In this document: one piece after another, positions 36,442-44,420 of the stretch | Numbering within the stretch: position 1 is the first letter of the stretch | Layout: every line of letters begins with the position of its first letter | Assembly: GCA_964500205.1 (NCBI GenBank) | Contig: CAZCNS010000007.1 | Coordinates: forward strand, 62,001-126,000 | DNA: 64,000 bases | Direction: 5' to 3' | DNA from: UBA10329 sp964500205 | GTDB taxonomy: Bacteria; Bacteroidota; Bacteroidia; UBA10329 | Notes under the pieces: generated by a model | What the model saw: only the letters and a program-made list of their open reading frames with translations | Database searches by the model: none | What the model was told of the DNA's origin: nothing | Program-made: the position numbers and the translations under genes

Positions 36442-37188
36442 TTGTTCAAGGGTCGCGCACATAGCGTTCTGCTGTGGACGGTGCTGACCATCATCGGCAT
36501 TGGGGCATTCCCTGAACTTGTGCGGGCGCAGTTCCCCGTCAAGTACAAGGAGAAGAAGATGCTGAACCTCTCCAAGTACGACCGCAGGATGTTCCATTTC
36601 GGTTTCATCCTTGGCACCAATCTCACTGACTTCTCTGTGCGCAATGTGGAGAATCTGGCATCCTTGGACTCGGTCTATGTGGTAGAGCCCAATGCGGCTG
36701 TGGGCTTCAACCTCGGCATCGTTAGCGACATGCGCCTGGGCGAACATTTCAACCTGCGCTTCATACCCGGCATCTCGTTCGTGGGCCGCTCGATGAATTA
36801 TACTGTGTTGGAGCGCGATACAATCGTCAACGTTTACGACAAGACCACTGAGTCAGTATACCTGGAGCTGCCGCTTTACTTCAAGTTCCGCTCAAGGAGG
36901 ATCAACAACTGGCGGGTGTATATCATGGGCGGGGGCAAGTTCATGTACGACATGGCCACCAAGGAGGACGTGGAGACCGATGAGGTCATCCTGAAGCTGA
37001 AACGTGAGGATTACACCTGGGACCTCGGGGTCGGCATTGATTTCTATTTAGAGTATTTCAAGCTTTCCATAGAAGCACGCATGGCATTTGGGCTGAACAA
37101 CCTGCTGGTCGAGGATCAGACCATCTTCACCAATTCCATCGAGTCTTTGCGCTCCAAGACCTTCCTTGTCTCGTTCTATTTCGAGTGA
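36442..37188 (+). CDS. porT: PorT-family type IX secretion protein
   Basis: A 248-residue outer-membrane beta-barrel-like protein. It has a signal peptide (about 1-30, ending VRAQ), a start of the mature part FPVKYKEKKMLNLSKYDRRMFHFGFILG, alternating beta strands, and the terminal aromatic FYFE. PorT is required for type IX secretion in gliding and pathogenic Bacteroidota, and the menG-porT adjacency is common. The only start that includes the signal peptide is TTG at 36442, one base after the menG stop, which implies translational coupling. It would serve the T9SS cargo proteins encoded elsewhere in the window. Confidence 0.85.
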   Translation: MFKGRAHSVLLWTVLTIIGIGAFPELVRAQFPVKYKEKKMLNLSKYDRRMFHFGFILGTNLTDFSVRNVENLASLDSVYVVEPNAAVGFNLGIVSDMRLGEHFNLRFIPGISFVGRSMNYTVLERDTIVNVYDKTTESVYLELPLYFKFRSRRINNWRVYIMGGGKFMYDMATKEDVETDEVILKLKREDYTWDLGVGIDFYLEYFKLSIEARMAFGLNNLLVEDQTIFTNSIESLRSKTFLVSFYFE

Positions 37189-37206
37189 TGATGGAAGGGG
37201 TTTCCC

Positions 37207-37214
37207 TAACTTTG
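37207..37214 (+). promoter_or_regulatory. Candidate -7 box for the toxin-antitoxin operon
   Basis: TAACTTTG fits TAnnTTTG. A transcript starting just downstream would favour the antitoxin ATG at 37235 over the one at 37217. Confidence 0.45.
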
Positions 37215-37234
37215 TGATGCTTCAACCGATAGCC

Positions 37235-37429
37235 ATGACACTCAATCCGCAGTTCATCACCGATGATTCGGGCAAACGCAAGGCCGTGATACTCTCTTTG
37301 AAGGAGTACGAGCAGATGCTCTCAGAACTTGAACTTGCTGAGGACACCCGTCTCTATGAGCAGGCGATGGCAAGGAATGAGAAGACCATTACGTTGCATG
37401 ATTACAAAAAGAAACGTGGATTTCTCTGA
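37235..37429 (+). CDS. Type II antitoxin (Phd/YefM-like)
   Basis: A 64-residue protein (MTLNPQFITDDSGKRKAVILSLKEYEQML...) with the N-terminal beta-strand and helix pattern of Phd/YefM-type antitoxins and a C-terminal charged tail (ITLHDYKKKRGFL) of the kind that wraps the toxin. An alternative ATG at 37217 would add six residues. It is followed after 8 bases by a RelE/ParE toxin gene. Such antitoxins usually repress their own operon. Confidence 0.8.
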   Translation: MTLNPQFITDDSGKRKAVILSLKEYEQMLSELELAEDTRLYEQAMARNEKTITLHDYKKKRGFL

Positions 37430-37437
37430 TTCTACCG

Positions 37438-37701
37438 ATGGCACTGCGTTACACCGTTGTTTTTTCTAAGACAGCTGAACGCCAGCTTGACAGAATCCCT
37501 GATAAGGTTGCAAAATCGCTCGTGGAAGCTGCCGAGGCACTTGAGCATAATCCGCGTCCAAGAGGATGTGTGAAATTGAAAGGCATGGAAGGCTTCAGGA
37601 TCAGGAAGGGTGATTATCGGATCATCTACAATATCACCGATTCAATTCTTACGGTGCTGGTGGTAGAAGTTGGCCACAGGAAAGATATTTACCGGGGTTG
37701 A
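37438..37701 (+). CDS. RelE/ParE-family toxin
   Basis: The 87-residue toxin matches the RelE/ParE superfamily: YTVVFSKTAERQLDRIPDKV at the start, NPRPRGCVKLKGMEGFRIRKGDYRIIYNI in the core and VVEVGHRKDIY at the end. RelE-type members cut mRNA in the ribosome, ParE-type inhibit gyrase. The R-x-G-DYRI-Y and H-R-x-DIY pattern favours the RelE branch. The pair lies between porT and an oxidoreductase gene and has the look of an inserted two-gene module. Confidence 0.88.
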   Translation: MALRYTVVFSKTAERQLDRIPDKVAKSLVEAAEALEHNPRPRGCVKLKGMEGFRIRKGDYRIIYNITDSILTVLVVEVGHRKDIYRG

Positions 37702-37711
37702 GTTCGATTTC

Positions 37712-39268
37712 ATGACCGAAATCCAACTCACCGTCCCCTACACCGAATATGCTGACCCCGAACTGCTGCGGCAGCGGGTGGCAGCGGCAGCTGGTATTCC
37801 TTCCCATGAGTTGACGGGATTCCTCGAGCTGCGCAGGAGCATCGATGCCCGAAACCGCAACATCCGCTTCAACCTGAAGGTGCAGGTTTTTCTTAAGGGG
37901 GAAAAGGCCGATGGCCTTCACCCGAGTTATCAGGAAAAGGAGTTCCAAGATGTCTCGAAGGCACGTTCTGCTGTGATCGTTGGTGCCGGGCCTGCTGGTC
38001 TTTTCGCAGCACTCCGCCTCATCGAGTTGGGCATCCGGCCCATCGTGATCGAGCGGGGCAAGGACGTGCGCGAACGCAGGCGCGACCTTGCGGCCATCAA
38101 CCGCGACCATGTGGTGAACCCCGAGAGCAACTACTGCTTCGGTGAGGGCGGGGCGGGCACCTATTCGGACGGCAAGCTCTACACCCGAAGTACCAAGCGT
38201 GGTAACGTGCACCGCATCTTGAGCACCTTCGTGCAGTTCGGGGCCGATGCGGACATCATGGTCGATGCCCATCCGCACATCGGCACCAACAGGCTGCCGG
38301 GCATCATCACCGCCATCCGCGAGCAGATAAGGCAGAGTGGGGGAGAGGTGCGCTTCAACGCCAAACTCACAGACCTACTGCTGGACGGTGACCGCATCAC
38401 AGGGGTAAGGGTGAATGATGAGGAGACCATCACGACACAGCAGGTGATCCTCGCAACGGGCCATTCCGCCCGCGACATATACACGCTGCTGCATGGCAAA
38501 GGCATTGCGGTGGAGGCCAAGCAGTTCGCCATGGGCGTGCGGGTGGAGCATCCGCAGGAACTCATCGACCGTGTGCAGTACCACGGTGTGCAGTGCGACA
38601 TCCTACCCCCGGCCGCGTACAGTTGGGTGGAGCAGGTCCGCGGTCGCGGGGTCTATTCTTTTTGCATGTGCCCCGGTGGCATCATCGCGCCCTGTGCCAC
38701 CAGCCCGGGCGAGGTGGTGACCAACGGATGGAGTCCCAGCAAGCGCAACAATCCTTTCGCCAATTCAGGCATCGTTGTTCCCGTTGAGCCGGATGACCAT
38801 CGCGAGTTCGCGCATTTCGGTCCGCTGGCCGGCATGATGTATCAGCAGCACGTGGAGCAATTGTGCTGTGCTGCCGGAGGTGGAACACAGACCGCCCCGG
38901 CCCAGCGGCTCACAGACCTTGTGAAAGGAAAGCGGAGCAGCTCACTTCCACAGAACAGCTACCGTCCCGGCACGGTGTCGGTCAACTTGGTTGAGCTGCT
39001 GCCCAAGGCCATGGTCGGTCGACTGCGGGAGGGTTTCAGGTCCATAGGTGGTAAGATGCGTGGCTATTTGACCGAGGAGGCCATCGCTGTGGCAGTGGAG
39101 AGCCGCACATCATCGCCAGTGCGCATCCCACGCGGTGCAGACGGTCAGCACCCCCAGATCAAGGGTCTTTTCCCATGCGGTGAGGGCGGTGGCTATGCAG
39201 GGGGCATCGTCTCGGCAGCCATTGATGGTGAGGCCATTGCACAGGCGGCTCATGATGACTTTGTTTAA
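37712..39268 (+). CDS. FAD-dependent oxidoreductase (COG2509-type)
   Basis: A 518-residue flavoprotein. An N-terminal ~90-residue domain (LRQRVAAAAGIPSHEL...) precedes an FAD-binding Rossmann motif VIVGAGPAGLFAALRLIELG. Then come a FGEGGAGTYSDGKLYTR loop, VILATGHSARDIYTLL and a C-terminal FPCGEGGGYAGGIVSAAIDG. This architecture is that of the uncharacterised 'FAD-dependent dehydrogenase' family found across bacteria; the substrate is unknown. The ATG at 37712 follows the toxin stop closely; a longer frame starting at 37670 overlaps the toxin gene and is not preferred. Confidence 0.9.
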   Translation: MTEIQLTVPYTEYADPELLRQRVAAAAGIPSHELTGFLELRRSIDARNRNIRFNLKVQVFLKGEKADGLHPSYQEKEFQDVSKARSAVIVGAGPAGLFAALRLIELGIRPIVIERGKDVRERRRDLAAINRDHVVNPESNYCFGEGGAGTYSDGKLYTRSTKRGNVHRILSTFVQFGADADIMVDAHPHIGTNRLPGIITAIREQIRQSGGEVRFNAKLTDLLLDGDRITGVRVNDEETITTQQVILATGHSARDIYTLLHGKGIAVEAKQFAMGVRVEHPQELIDRVQYHGVQCDILPPAAYSWVEQVRGRGVYSFCMCPGGIIAPCATSPGEVVTNGWSPSKRNNPFANSGIVVPVEPDDHREFAHFGPLAGMMYQQHVEQLCCAAGGGTQTAPAQRLTDLVKGKRSSSLPQNSYRPGTVSVNLVELLPKAMVGRLREGFRSIGGKMRGYLTEEAIAVAVESRTSSPVRIPRGADGQHPQIKGLFPCGEGGGYAGGIVSAAIDGEAIAQAAHDDFV

Positions 39269-39340
39269 CTTAATGATTTTTTAATTAAACAAAATGAAAG
39301 GTGGCGGGTTTTCTTGCCCTAACCCATTAATCCTTTCATC

Positions 39341-41716
39341 ATGAAAAAAGTACACCTTTTCTCAGCGCTTTTTTTAGGTGCTGGAATCTCCGCTTCGGCT
39401 CAGACGGCCAAGTTGGAGATCATCCACAACTCAGCCGATGCTGCTGCTTCGGTAGTGGACATTTACGTCAACGGAGAGCTTTTCGTTGACGATTTCGCAT
39501 TCCGCACCACTACTGGTTTCGTGGATGTTCCTGCTGGTGTGGAACTCAACGTGGCCGTGGCACCAGGTAATAGCACCTCGGCTGCCCAGGCACTTGCAAC
39601 CTTCCCTTTCACGCTGGAAGAGGACGAGTCCTACATAGCTATTGCCAATGGGATTGTGAGCCCAACTGGCTACAACCCTGCTACTGCATTCAATGTGGAT
39701 GTGTTCGTAGGTGGTCGTCAAGAGGCCATCGGAACAGGAACCGATGTGCTGGTGTATCACGGAGCTACTGATGCGCCCGGAGTGGATGTTGAAGAGGTTG
39801 GAGTGGGTGCCGGTGAGATCATCACCAATATCGCCTACTCTGAATTTCAGGGTTACAGCAGCTTCATGGCGCTCGATTACGTTTTGCAGGTTCAACCCGC
39901 TGGCACTGGCAGTCCGGTAGCGGCATATGTCGCTCCACTCCAGACCTTGGAGCTCGAAGGTGCTGCCATCACTGTGTTGGCATCAGGTTTCCTCGACCCA
40001 TCAGAGAACAGCGATGGTGCAGCTTTTGGCCTGTTCGTGTCGTTGGGTGTAGAGGGTGCTTTGATTCCGCTGCCAACTCCGACCGCCCGTGTGGAGATCA
40101 TCCACAACGCTGCTGACGCGGCTGCTGCTGAGGTGGATGTGTATGTGAATGGTGATCTGGCGGTCAATGACTTCGCCTTCCGCACCACTACCGGTTTCAT
40201 CGACCTGCCTGCTAACATGCCTTTGAGTGTTGCCGTTGCCGGTGCAAACAGCACCAGTGTTGACGATGCTCTCGCCACTTTCCCGTTGGAGCTGATGAAT
40301 GGTGAGACCTATATCGTTGTTGCCAATGGCATCGTGAGCGAGACCGGTTACGATCCGGCACCTGCCTTTGGCCTCGATATCCTTGTCGGTGGCCGTGAGG
40401 TAGCTGAGGGCCCTGGTACTGATGTGCTCGTCTATCATGGTGCCACCGATGCTCCTGCTGTTGACGTGGAAGAGGTTGGTGCTGGCGCTGGCCTTATCGT
40501 GGAGGGTGCTGCTTACTCTCAGTTCACAGACTACCTCGAACTGCTTACCGGTGATTACGTGATCCAAGTACAGCCTGCGGGCACTGGCACTCCAGTTGCT
40601 GCCTTCGCAGCGCCATTGGCAACGCTGGAGCTTGAAGGTGCTGCCATCACTGTGTTGGCATCAGGTTTCCTCGACCCATCAGAGAATAGCGATGGTGCCG
40701 CTTTTGGCCTGTTCGTGTCGTTGGGTGTAGAAGGGGAGTTGATTGCGCTGCCAACCCCGACTGCCCGTGTGGAGATCATTCACAACGCTGCCGACCTCAA
40801 TGCTGCCGAAGTGGACGTGTATGTGAACGGTGAGCTTGCCATTGACGACTTCGCTTTCCGCACCACTACCGGTTTCATCGACCTGCCTGCCAACATGCCT
40901 TTGAGCGTTGCCGTTGCTGGTGGTAACAGCACAACCGTGGACGATGCACTCGCCACTTTCCCGCTGGAGCTGATGAATGGTGAGACTTATATTGTTATCG
41001 CAAACGGCATCGTGAGTGCTACTGGCTACACGCCTGCTACGCCTTTCGGTCTGGACATCTACACAGGTGGCCGTGAAGCGGCTGAGAATGCGAACGAGAC
41101 AGACATCCTCGTGTATCACGGTGCTACTGATGCACCGACCGTGGATGTGATCGAATCTGCCGTAGGAGCAGGGACTATCGTAGATGATATCGCTTACGGT
41201 GAGTTTCAAGGCTACTTGTCAGTCGGCCCTGCTGCTTATCAACTGGATATCACACCCGCTTCTGGTTCCCCAGTGCTGGTCTCTTACGATGCTAATACAC
41301 AGCCTGCCGTAGGCGCGGCACTCACCATTCTGGCGTCAGGATTCCTTGACCCTGCTGCCAACTCCAACGGTCCCGGCTTCGGTCTGTGGCTCTCAACAGG
41401 CGAAGCTGGCGGACTGACGCCTCTGCCTGTGTTTACCAGCATCTCTGAGGTTTCATCGTTCGGAAGCATCGATCTTTACCCGAACCCGACCAACGACAAC
41501 GCCACGCTTCGTTTCGATGTGGTCAACGAAGGCCGCGTTTCACTTGATGTGATTGACGTGATTGGCAACAGCGTACTCAACATGGACCTCGGCTCAGTAG
41601 GGCAGGGCGGTCGCACCGTGCAGTTGCCAACTCAGAATCTCACTGCTGGCATGTACCTCGTGCGACTCATGACCGAGAACGGTCAGTCCGTGCAGCGTCT
41701 GCAGGTAGTGAAGTAA
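39341..41716 (+). CDS. Surface protein with three DUF4397 repeats and T9SS tail
   Basis: The 791-residue protein has a signal peptide (about 1-21) and three ~225-residue DUF4397 units beginning AKLEIIHNSADA (~24), ARVEIIHNAADA (~248) and ARVEIIHNAADL (~474). Each has VDVYVNGEL, DDFAFRTTTGFIDLPA and ITVLASGFLDP. A T9SS type A sorting domain (YPNPTNDNATLRF onward) occupies ~710-791. It is probably an exported cell-surface protein of unknown ligand. DNA of units 1 and 2 is almost identical over about 100 bp at their ends (39950-40060 and 40627-40735), a sign of recent gene conversion or duplication. Confidence 0.88.
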   Translation: MKKVHLFSALFLGAGISASAQTAKLEIIHNSADAAASVVDIYVNGELFVDDFAFRTTTGFVDVPAGVELNVAVAPGNSTSAAQALATFPFTLEEDESYIAIANGIVSPTGYNPATAFNVDVFVGGRQEAIGTGTDVLVYHGATDAPGVDVEEVGVGAGEIITNIAYSEFQGYSSFMALDYVLQVQPAGTGSPVAAYVAPLQTLELEGAAITVLASGFLDPSENSDGAAFGLFVSLGVEGALIPLPTPTARVEIIHNAADAAAAEVDVYVNGDLAVNDFAFRTTTGFIDLPANMPLSVAVAGANSTSVDDALATFPLELMNGETYIVVANGIVSETGYDPAPAFGLDILVGGREVAEGPGTDVLVYHGATDAPAVDVEEVGAGAGLIVEGAAYSQFTDYLELLTGDYVIQVQPAGTGTPVAAFAAPLATLELEGAAITVLASGFLDPSENSDGAAFGLFVSLGVEGELIALPTPTARVEIIHNAADLNAAEVDVYVNGELAIDDFAFRTTTGFIDLPANMPLSVAVAGGNSTTVDDALATFPLELMNGETYIVIANGIVSATGYTPATPFGLDIYTGGREAAENANETDILVYHGATDAPTVDVIESAVGAGTIVDDIAYGEFQGYLSVGPAAYQLDITPASGSPVLVSYDANTQPAVGAALTILASGFLDPAANSNGPGFGLWLSTGEAGGLTPLPVFTSISEVSSFGSIDLYPNPTNDNATLRFDVVNEGRVSLDVIDVIGNSVLNMDLGSVGQGGRTVQLPTQNLTAGMYLVRLMTENGQSVQRLQVVK

Positions 41717-41734
41717 TCGCTTGTAATCGATAGC

Positions 41735-41773
41735 AAAGGCCCCGTTCCCATGTGGAGCGGGGCTTTTCTTTTT
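41735..41773. terminator. Terminator shared by convergent genes
   Basis: GCCCCG (41739-41744) pairs with CGGGGC (41758-41763), followed by TTTTCTTTTTTT. An A-rich left flank allows use on the other strand for the convergent lipid kinase gene. Confidence 0.75.
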
Positions 41774-42718
41774 TTAGGCGGGCAACTTGTTGATAACGAA
41801 GCGGAGATGCTGCTTCAGCACCGTGAACTTGGCGGGACTCTGCCCGATGCTCTCACCGTCTGCTTCCACCAGGTCGGGGCCGGCCGTGCCATCCACCTCC
41901 AGCTCGGCCGTGCGGAACCAACGGATATTCGGATTTCCGAAGAAGGTGCCTTTTTTGAGCTTCGGGAGGTCACGCAGGGTCATCCAGAGCGGCATATGGC
42001 CGAACACCGTCACATCCAGCATCCCGTCCGCTGGGTCTGCAAAGGGTGTTGGAAGCATACCGCCACCATTGTAGCGACAGATGCTGATGGCCATGTTGAA
42101 TACAGTCTGTCGCTCGGTCTTACCATCGTGGCGCAGCTCCAGTTCAGGCTTCTTATAGAAGAGCAGCTCACTTGCCACCACAGTATCGTAGAGCATCTTG
42201 CCCTGAATGAGACCGCCTTTTTCCCTCCTGTCATCGATCACCCGCACCACATGGCTGTCGTAGGCCATGCCCACGATGTTGACGAAATAATGGCGGTGCG
42301 GTTTGCCGTCACGCTGCACGTCCGCCACGCCCACATCGTGCGCAAAACGGTGGTCGCGTTGCAGCATGGCGGCCCATTCTTCCGCGTCTTGCGGAACATC
42401 GAACGTCTTGCACCAGTCGTTTCCTGTTCCGCAGGAAAGGTGCGAGAGCAAGAGTTCGGAAGGTGAGCATTGTTGCTGGCGCATCACACCGTTGACCATG
42501 GCGTTGAGCGTGCCGTCACCACCGAATGATGCGAGCTTGCGATGCCCCTCGGCCACAGAGGCCGCCACGAGCTCCTCCACGTGTCCGGGCCGATCTGAGA
42601 TGCGGATGACGGGATTCATACCGGCCTTCTTGAGCCCGGCCAGCTGTTTGTCCCATGTTTTGCCGCCACGGCCATTGCCCGAGGCTGGGTTCACTATGAT
42701 GAGCCAATTGTCCTCCAT
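41774..42718 (-). CDS. Diacylglycerol kinase-family lipid kinase (YegS/BmrU-like)
   Basis: The 314-residue protein has the DAGK catalytic pattern: N-terminal LIIVNPASGNGRGGKTW, the nucleotide-binding SFGGDGTLNAMVNGVM, LSCGTGNDWCKTF, and a C-terminal EVDGTAGPDLVEADGES. It should phosphorylate a lipid such as diacylglycerol or a sphingoid base at the membrane face of the cytosol. The exact substrate cannot be told from the sequence. It is convergent with the DUF4397 gene and divergent from the beta-helix lipoprotein gene. Confidence 0.9.
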   Translation of the reverse strand: MEDNWLIIVNPASGNGRGGKTWDKQLAGLKKAGMNPVIRISDRPGHVEELVAASVAEGHRKLASFGGDGTLNAMVNGVMRQQQCSPSELLLSHLSCGTGNDWCKTFDVPQDAEEWAAMLQRDHRFAHDVGVADVQRDGKPHRHYFVNIVGMAYDSHVVRVIDDRREKGGLIQGKMLYDTVVASELLFYKKPELELRHDGKTERQTVFNMAISICRYNGGGMLPTPFADPADGMLDVTVFGHMPLWMTLRDLPKLKKGTFFGNPNIRWFRTAELEVDGTAGPDLVEADGESIGQSPAKFTVLKQHLRFVINKLPA

Positions 42719-43002
42719 CGTCCGTATCGGGGGGCGATGTTACGGAAAAGCACGGCTTGTTCCATTAGCATGATACTGTGCAAACCGCTGGCCGTGCCTC
42801 CTTTTTCGGTTGACTATTGTTCATTGCATGGTTCAGCTCAACGAACCGAACGCCTCGATGATGCTACACGGACATTTGAGGGCGCGTAACACATGCTTAA
42901 CGATCAGGTACATCAATCTTAAACTTGACAGGCATTGGCCTTAACATGAGAGAGCGTGGTTTGCAGCCGTTAAAAGCAACCAAACCAAAAACCATTTGAC
43001 CC

Positions 43003-44313
43003 ATGAAGACCTCTACATTCAAATTGTTCACGGCTGCTGCGCTTGCAGGCATGGTGGCGGTAATGCCGTCCTGCTCCGACAAGGAGGGCTGTACTGATCC
43101 AAGTGCGACCAACTACGATGCTGACGCAGATGCAGACAATGGTTCTTGTGTCTATGATGCCTCTGTGAAGAGCGGTATTCTTACAGCAGATGAGACTTGG
43201 ACCAATGACCGTGTGTGGATCATTTCTGGACGTGTAGTTGTTCCTTCTGGTGTCACTCTCACTATCGAGCCTGGAACACTGATCAAAGCGGAGTCTGGTC
43301 AGGAGACTAATGCTTCGGCCCTTATCGTGGCCCGTGGTGGTATGATTATGGCAGAAGGAACTGCCGAGAATCCGATCATCTTCACCTCTGTGCTGGACAA
43401 CATTCAGCTCGGTCAGCGCGTAGGTACCAACCTCAGCCGCACAGACAACGAGAAGTGGGGCGGTGTGGCCATTCTTGGCCGTGCGAAGTGCAGCACTTCC
43501 AACGGTGATGTTGAAGGTCGTCTGGAAGGTATTCCTCCTGGAACAGATTATGGCCTCTACGGTGGCGATAACGATGCTGACAACTCAGGTGTGTTGAAGT
43601 ATGTTTCCATCCGTCATTGCGGAATCTCCATCGGAGAGGGCAACGAGCTCAACGCCCTGACGCTTTGCGGTGTAGGCACTGGCACTGTGGTTGAGAATAT
43701 TGAAATCTACGCTACGCTTGACGATGGCATTGAGTGTTTCGGTGGTTCAGCCAATGTGACCAACTCACTGGTGTACTACCAAGGTGATGACGGCATCGAC
43801 CTTGACCAGAACTACAGCGGCACTTTCGAGAACTTCATCATCATCCACGGTGACGGTATCGGAACCGATAAAGGTCTGGAGATCGATGGTCCTGAGGGCT
43901 CTACCTACACCGAGGGTCGTTTCACACTCCGCAACGGTCTTGTGAAGTCTGAGGGTCAGGACGGTACTGCCGGTGACTTCAAGGACAAGGCACAGGGCAC
44001 CATCGAGAACGTGACCTTCGATTACTCTGCAAAAGGTGGTTCGCGCAATTTGGTCCGTGCTCGCTTCGGTGAGGGATGCGCTCCAGGTACTGATTCATTC
44101 ACCCGTCTGATGGCCGATCTGCTTGTCTTCACTGGCAACAAAGCGATGGGAGCATGTCCTATTGAGATCTACACCAGCGCTGAAGGTTGTGACACCGAGG
44201 TTGCCGCTGCACAAACGCAGGCTGAGACCAAGTACAACCTCAACGGTGCAGGTGGCAACGTGAGCACTTCAATCTTCTCTTGGACCGCTGCATCTGCTCG
44301 TGGCGAGCTTTGA
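43003..44313 (+). CDS. Beta-helix surface lipoprotein
   Basis: A 436-residue lipoprotein. The signal peptide ends at a plausible lipobox (AVMPSC, Cys ~24), followed by a CTDPSATNYDADADADNGSC module with two cysteines and acidic Ca2+-type loops. Then come repeats of a right-handed beta-helix (GVTLTIEPGTLIKAES, ALIVARGGMIMAEGTAENPIIFTS, GVAILGRAKCS...). The family resembles Bacteroidota 'T9SS/right-handed parallel beta-helix' proteins. It is followed by a TonB-dependent receptor in the same direction, so the two may act together in binding and uptake; the ligand is unknown. Confidence 0.8.
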   Translation: MKTSTFKLFTAAALAGMVAVMPSCSDKEGCTDPSATNYDADADADNGSCVYDASVKSGILTADETWTNDRVWIISGRVVVPSGVTLTIEPGTLIKAESGQETNASALIVARGGMIMAEGTAENPIIFTSVLDNIQLGQRVGTNLSRTDNEKWGGVAILGRAKCSTSNGDVEGRLEGIPPGTDYGLYGGDNDADNSGVLKYVSIRHCGISIGEGNELNALTLCGVGTGTVVENIEIYATLDDGIECFGGSANVTNSLVYYQGDDGIDLDQNYSGTFENFIIIHGDGIGTDKGLEIDGPEGSTYTEGRFTLRNGLVKSEGQDGTAGDFKDKAQGTIENVTFDYSAKGGSRNLVRARFGEGCAPGTDSFTRLMADLLVFTGNKAMGACPIEIYTSAEGCDTEVAAAQTQAETKYNLNGAGGNVSTSIFSWTAASARGEL

Positions 44314-44352
44314 TTTGGAAGCAGACCTATTGAATAACAGTTGAACAGCCGC

Positions 44353-44395
44353 GCCCCGCAACCGTAAAAAGTTGCGGGGCTTCGGTGTTTTTAAG
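44353..44395 (+). terminator. Hairpin terminator between lipoprotein and TonB receptor genes
   Basis: GCCCCGCAAC (44353-44362) and GTTGCGGGGC (44371-44380) form a perfect 10-bp stem with an A-rich 8-base loop. TTCGGTGTTTTT follows, a moderate T tract, so some read-through into the receptor gene is plausible. Confidence 0.75.
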
Positions 44396-44420
44396 AACAT
44401 ACCTTCATTACCCCTCCATC

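Noticed and set aside
41750..42466. 238-codon plus-strand frame over the lipid kinase
   Set aside because: The minus strand encodes a clear DAGK-type enzyme, and this frame begins inside a terminator.
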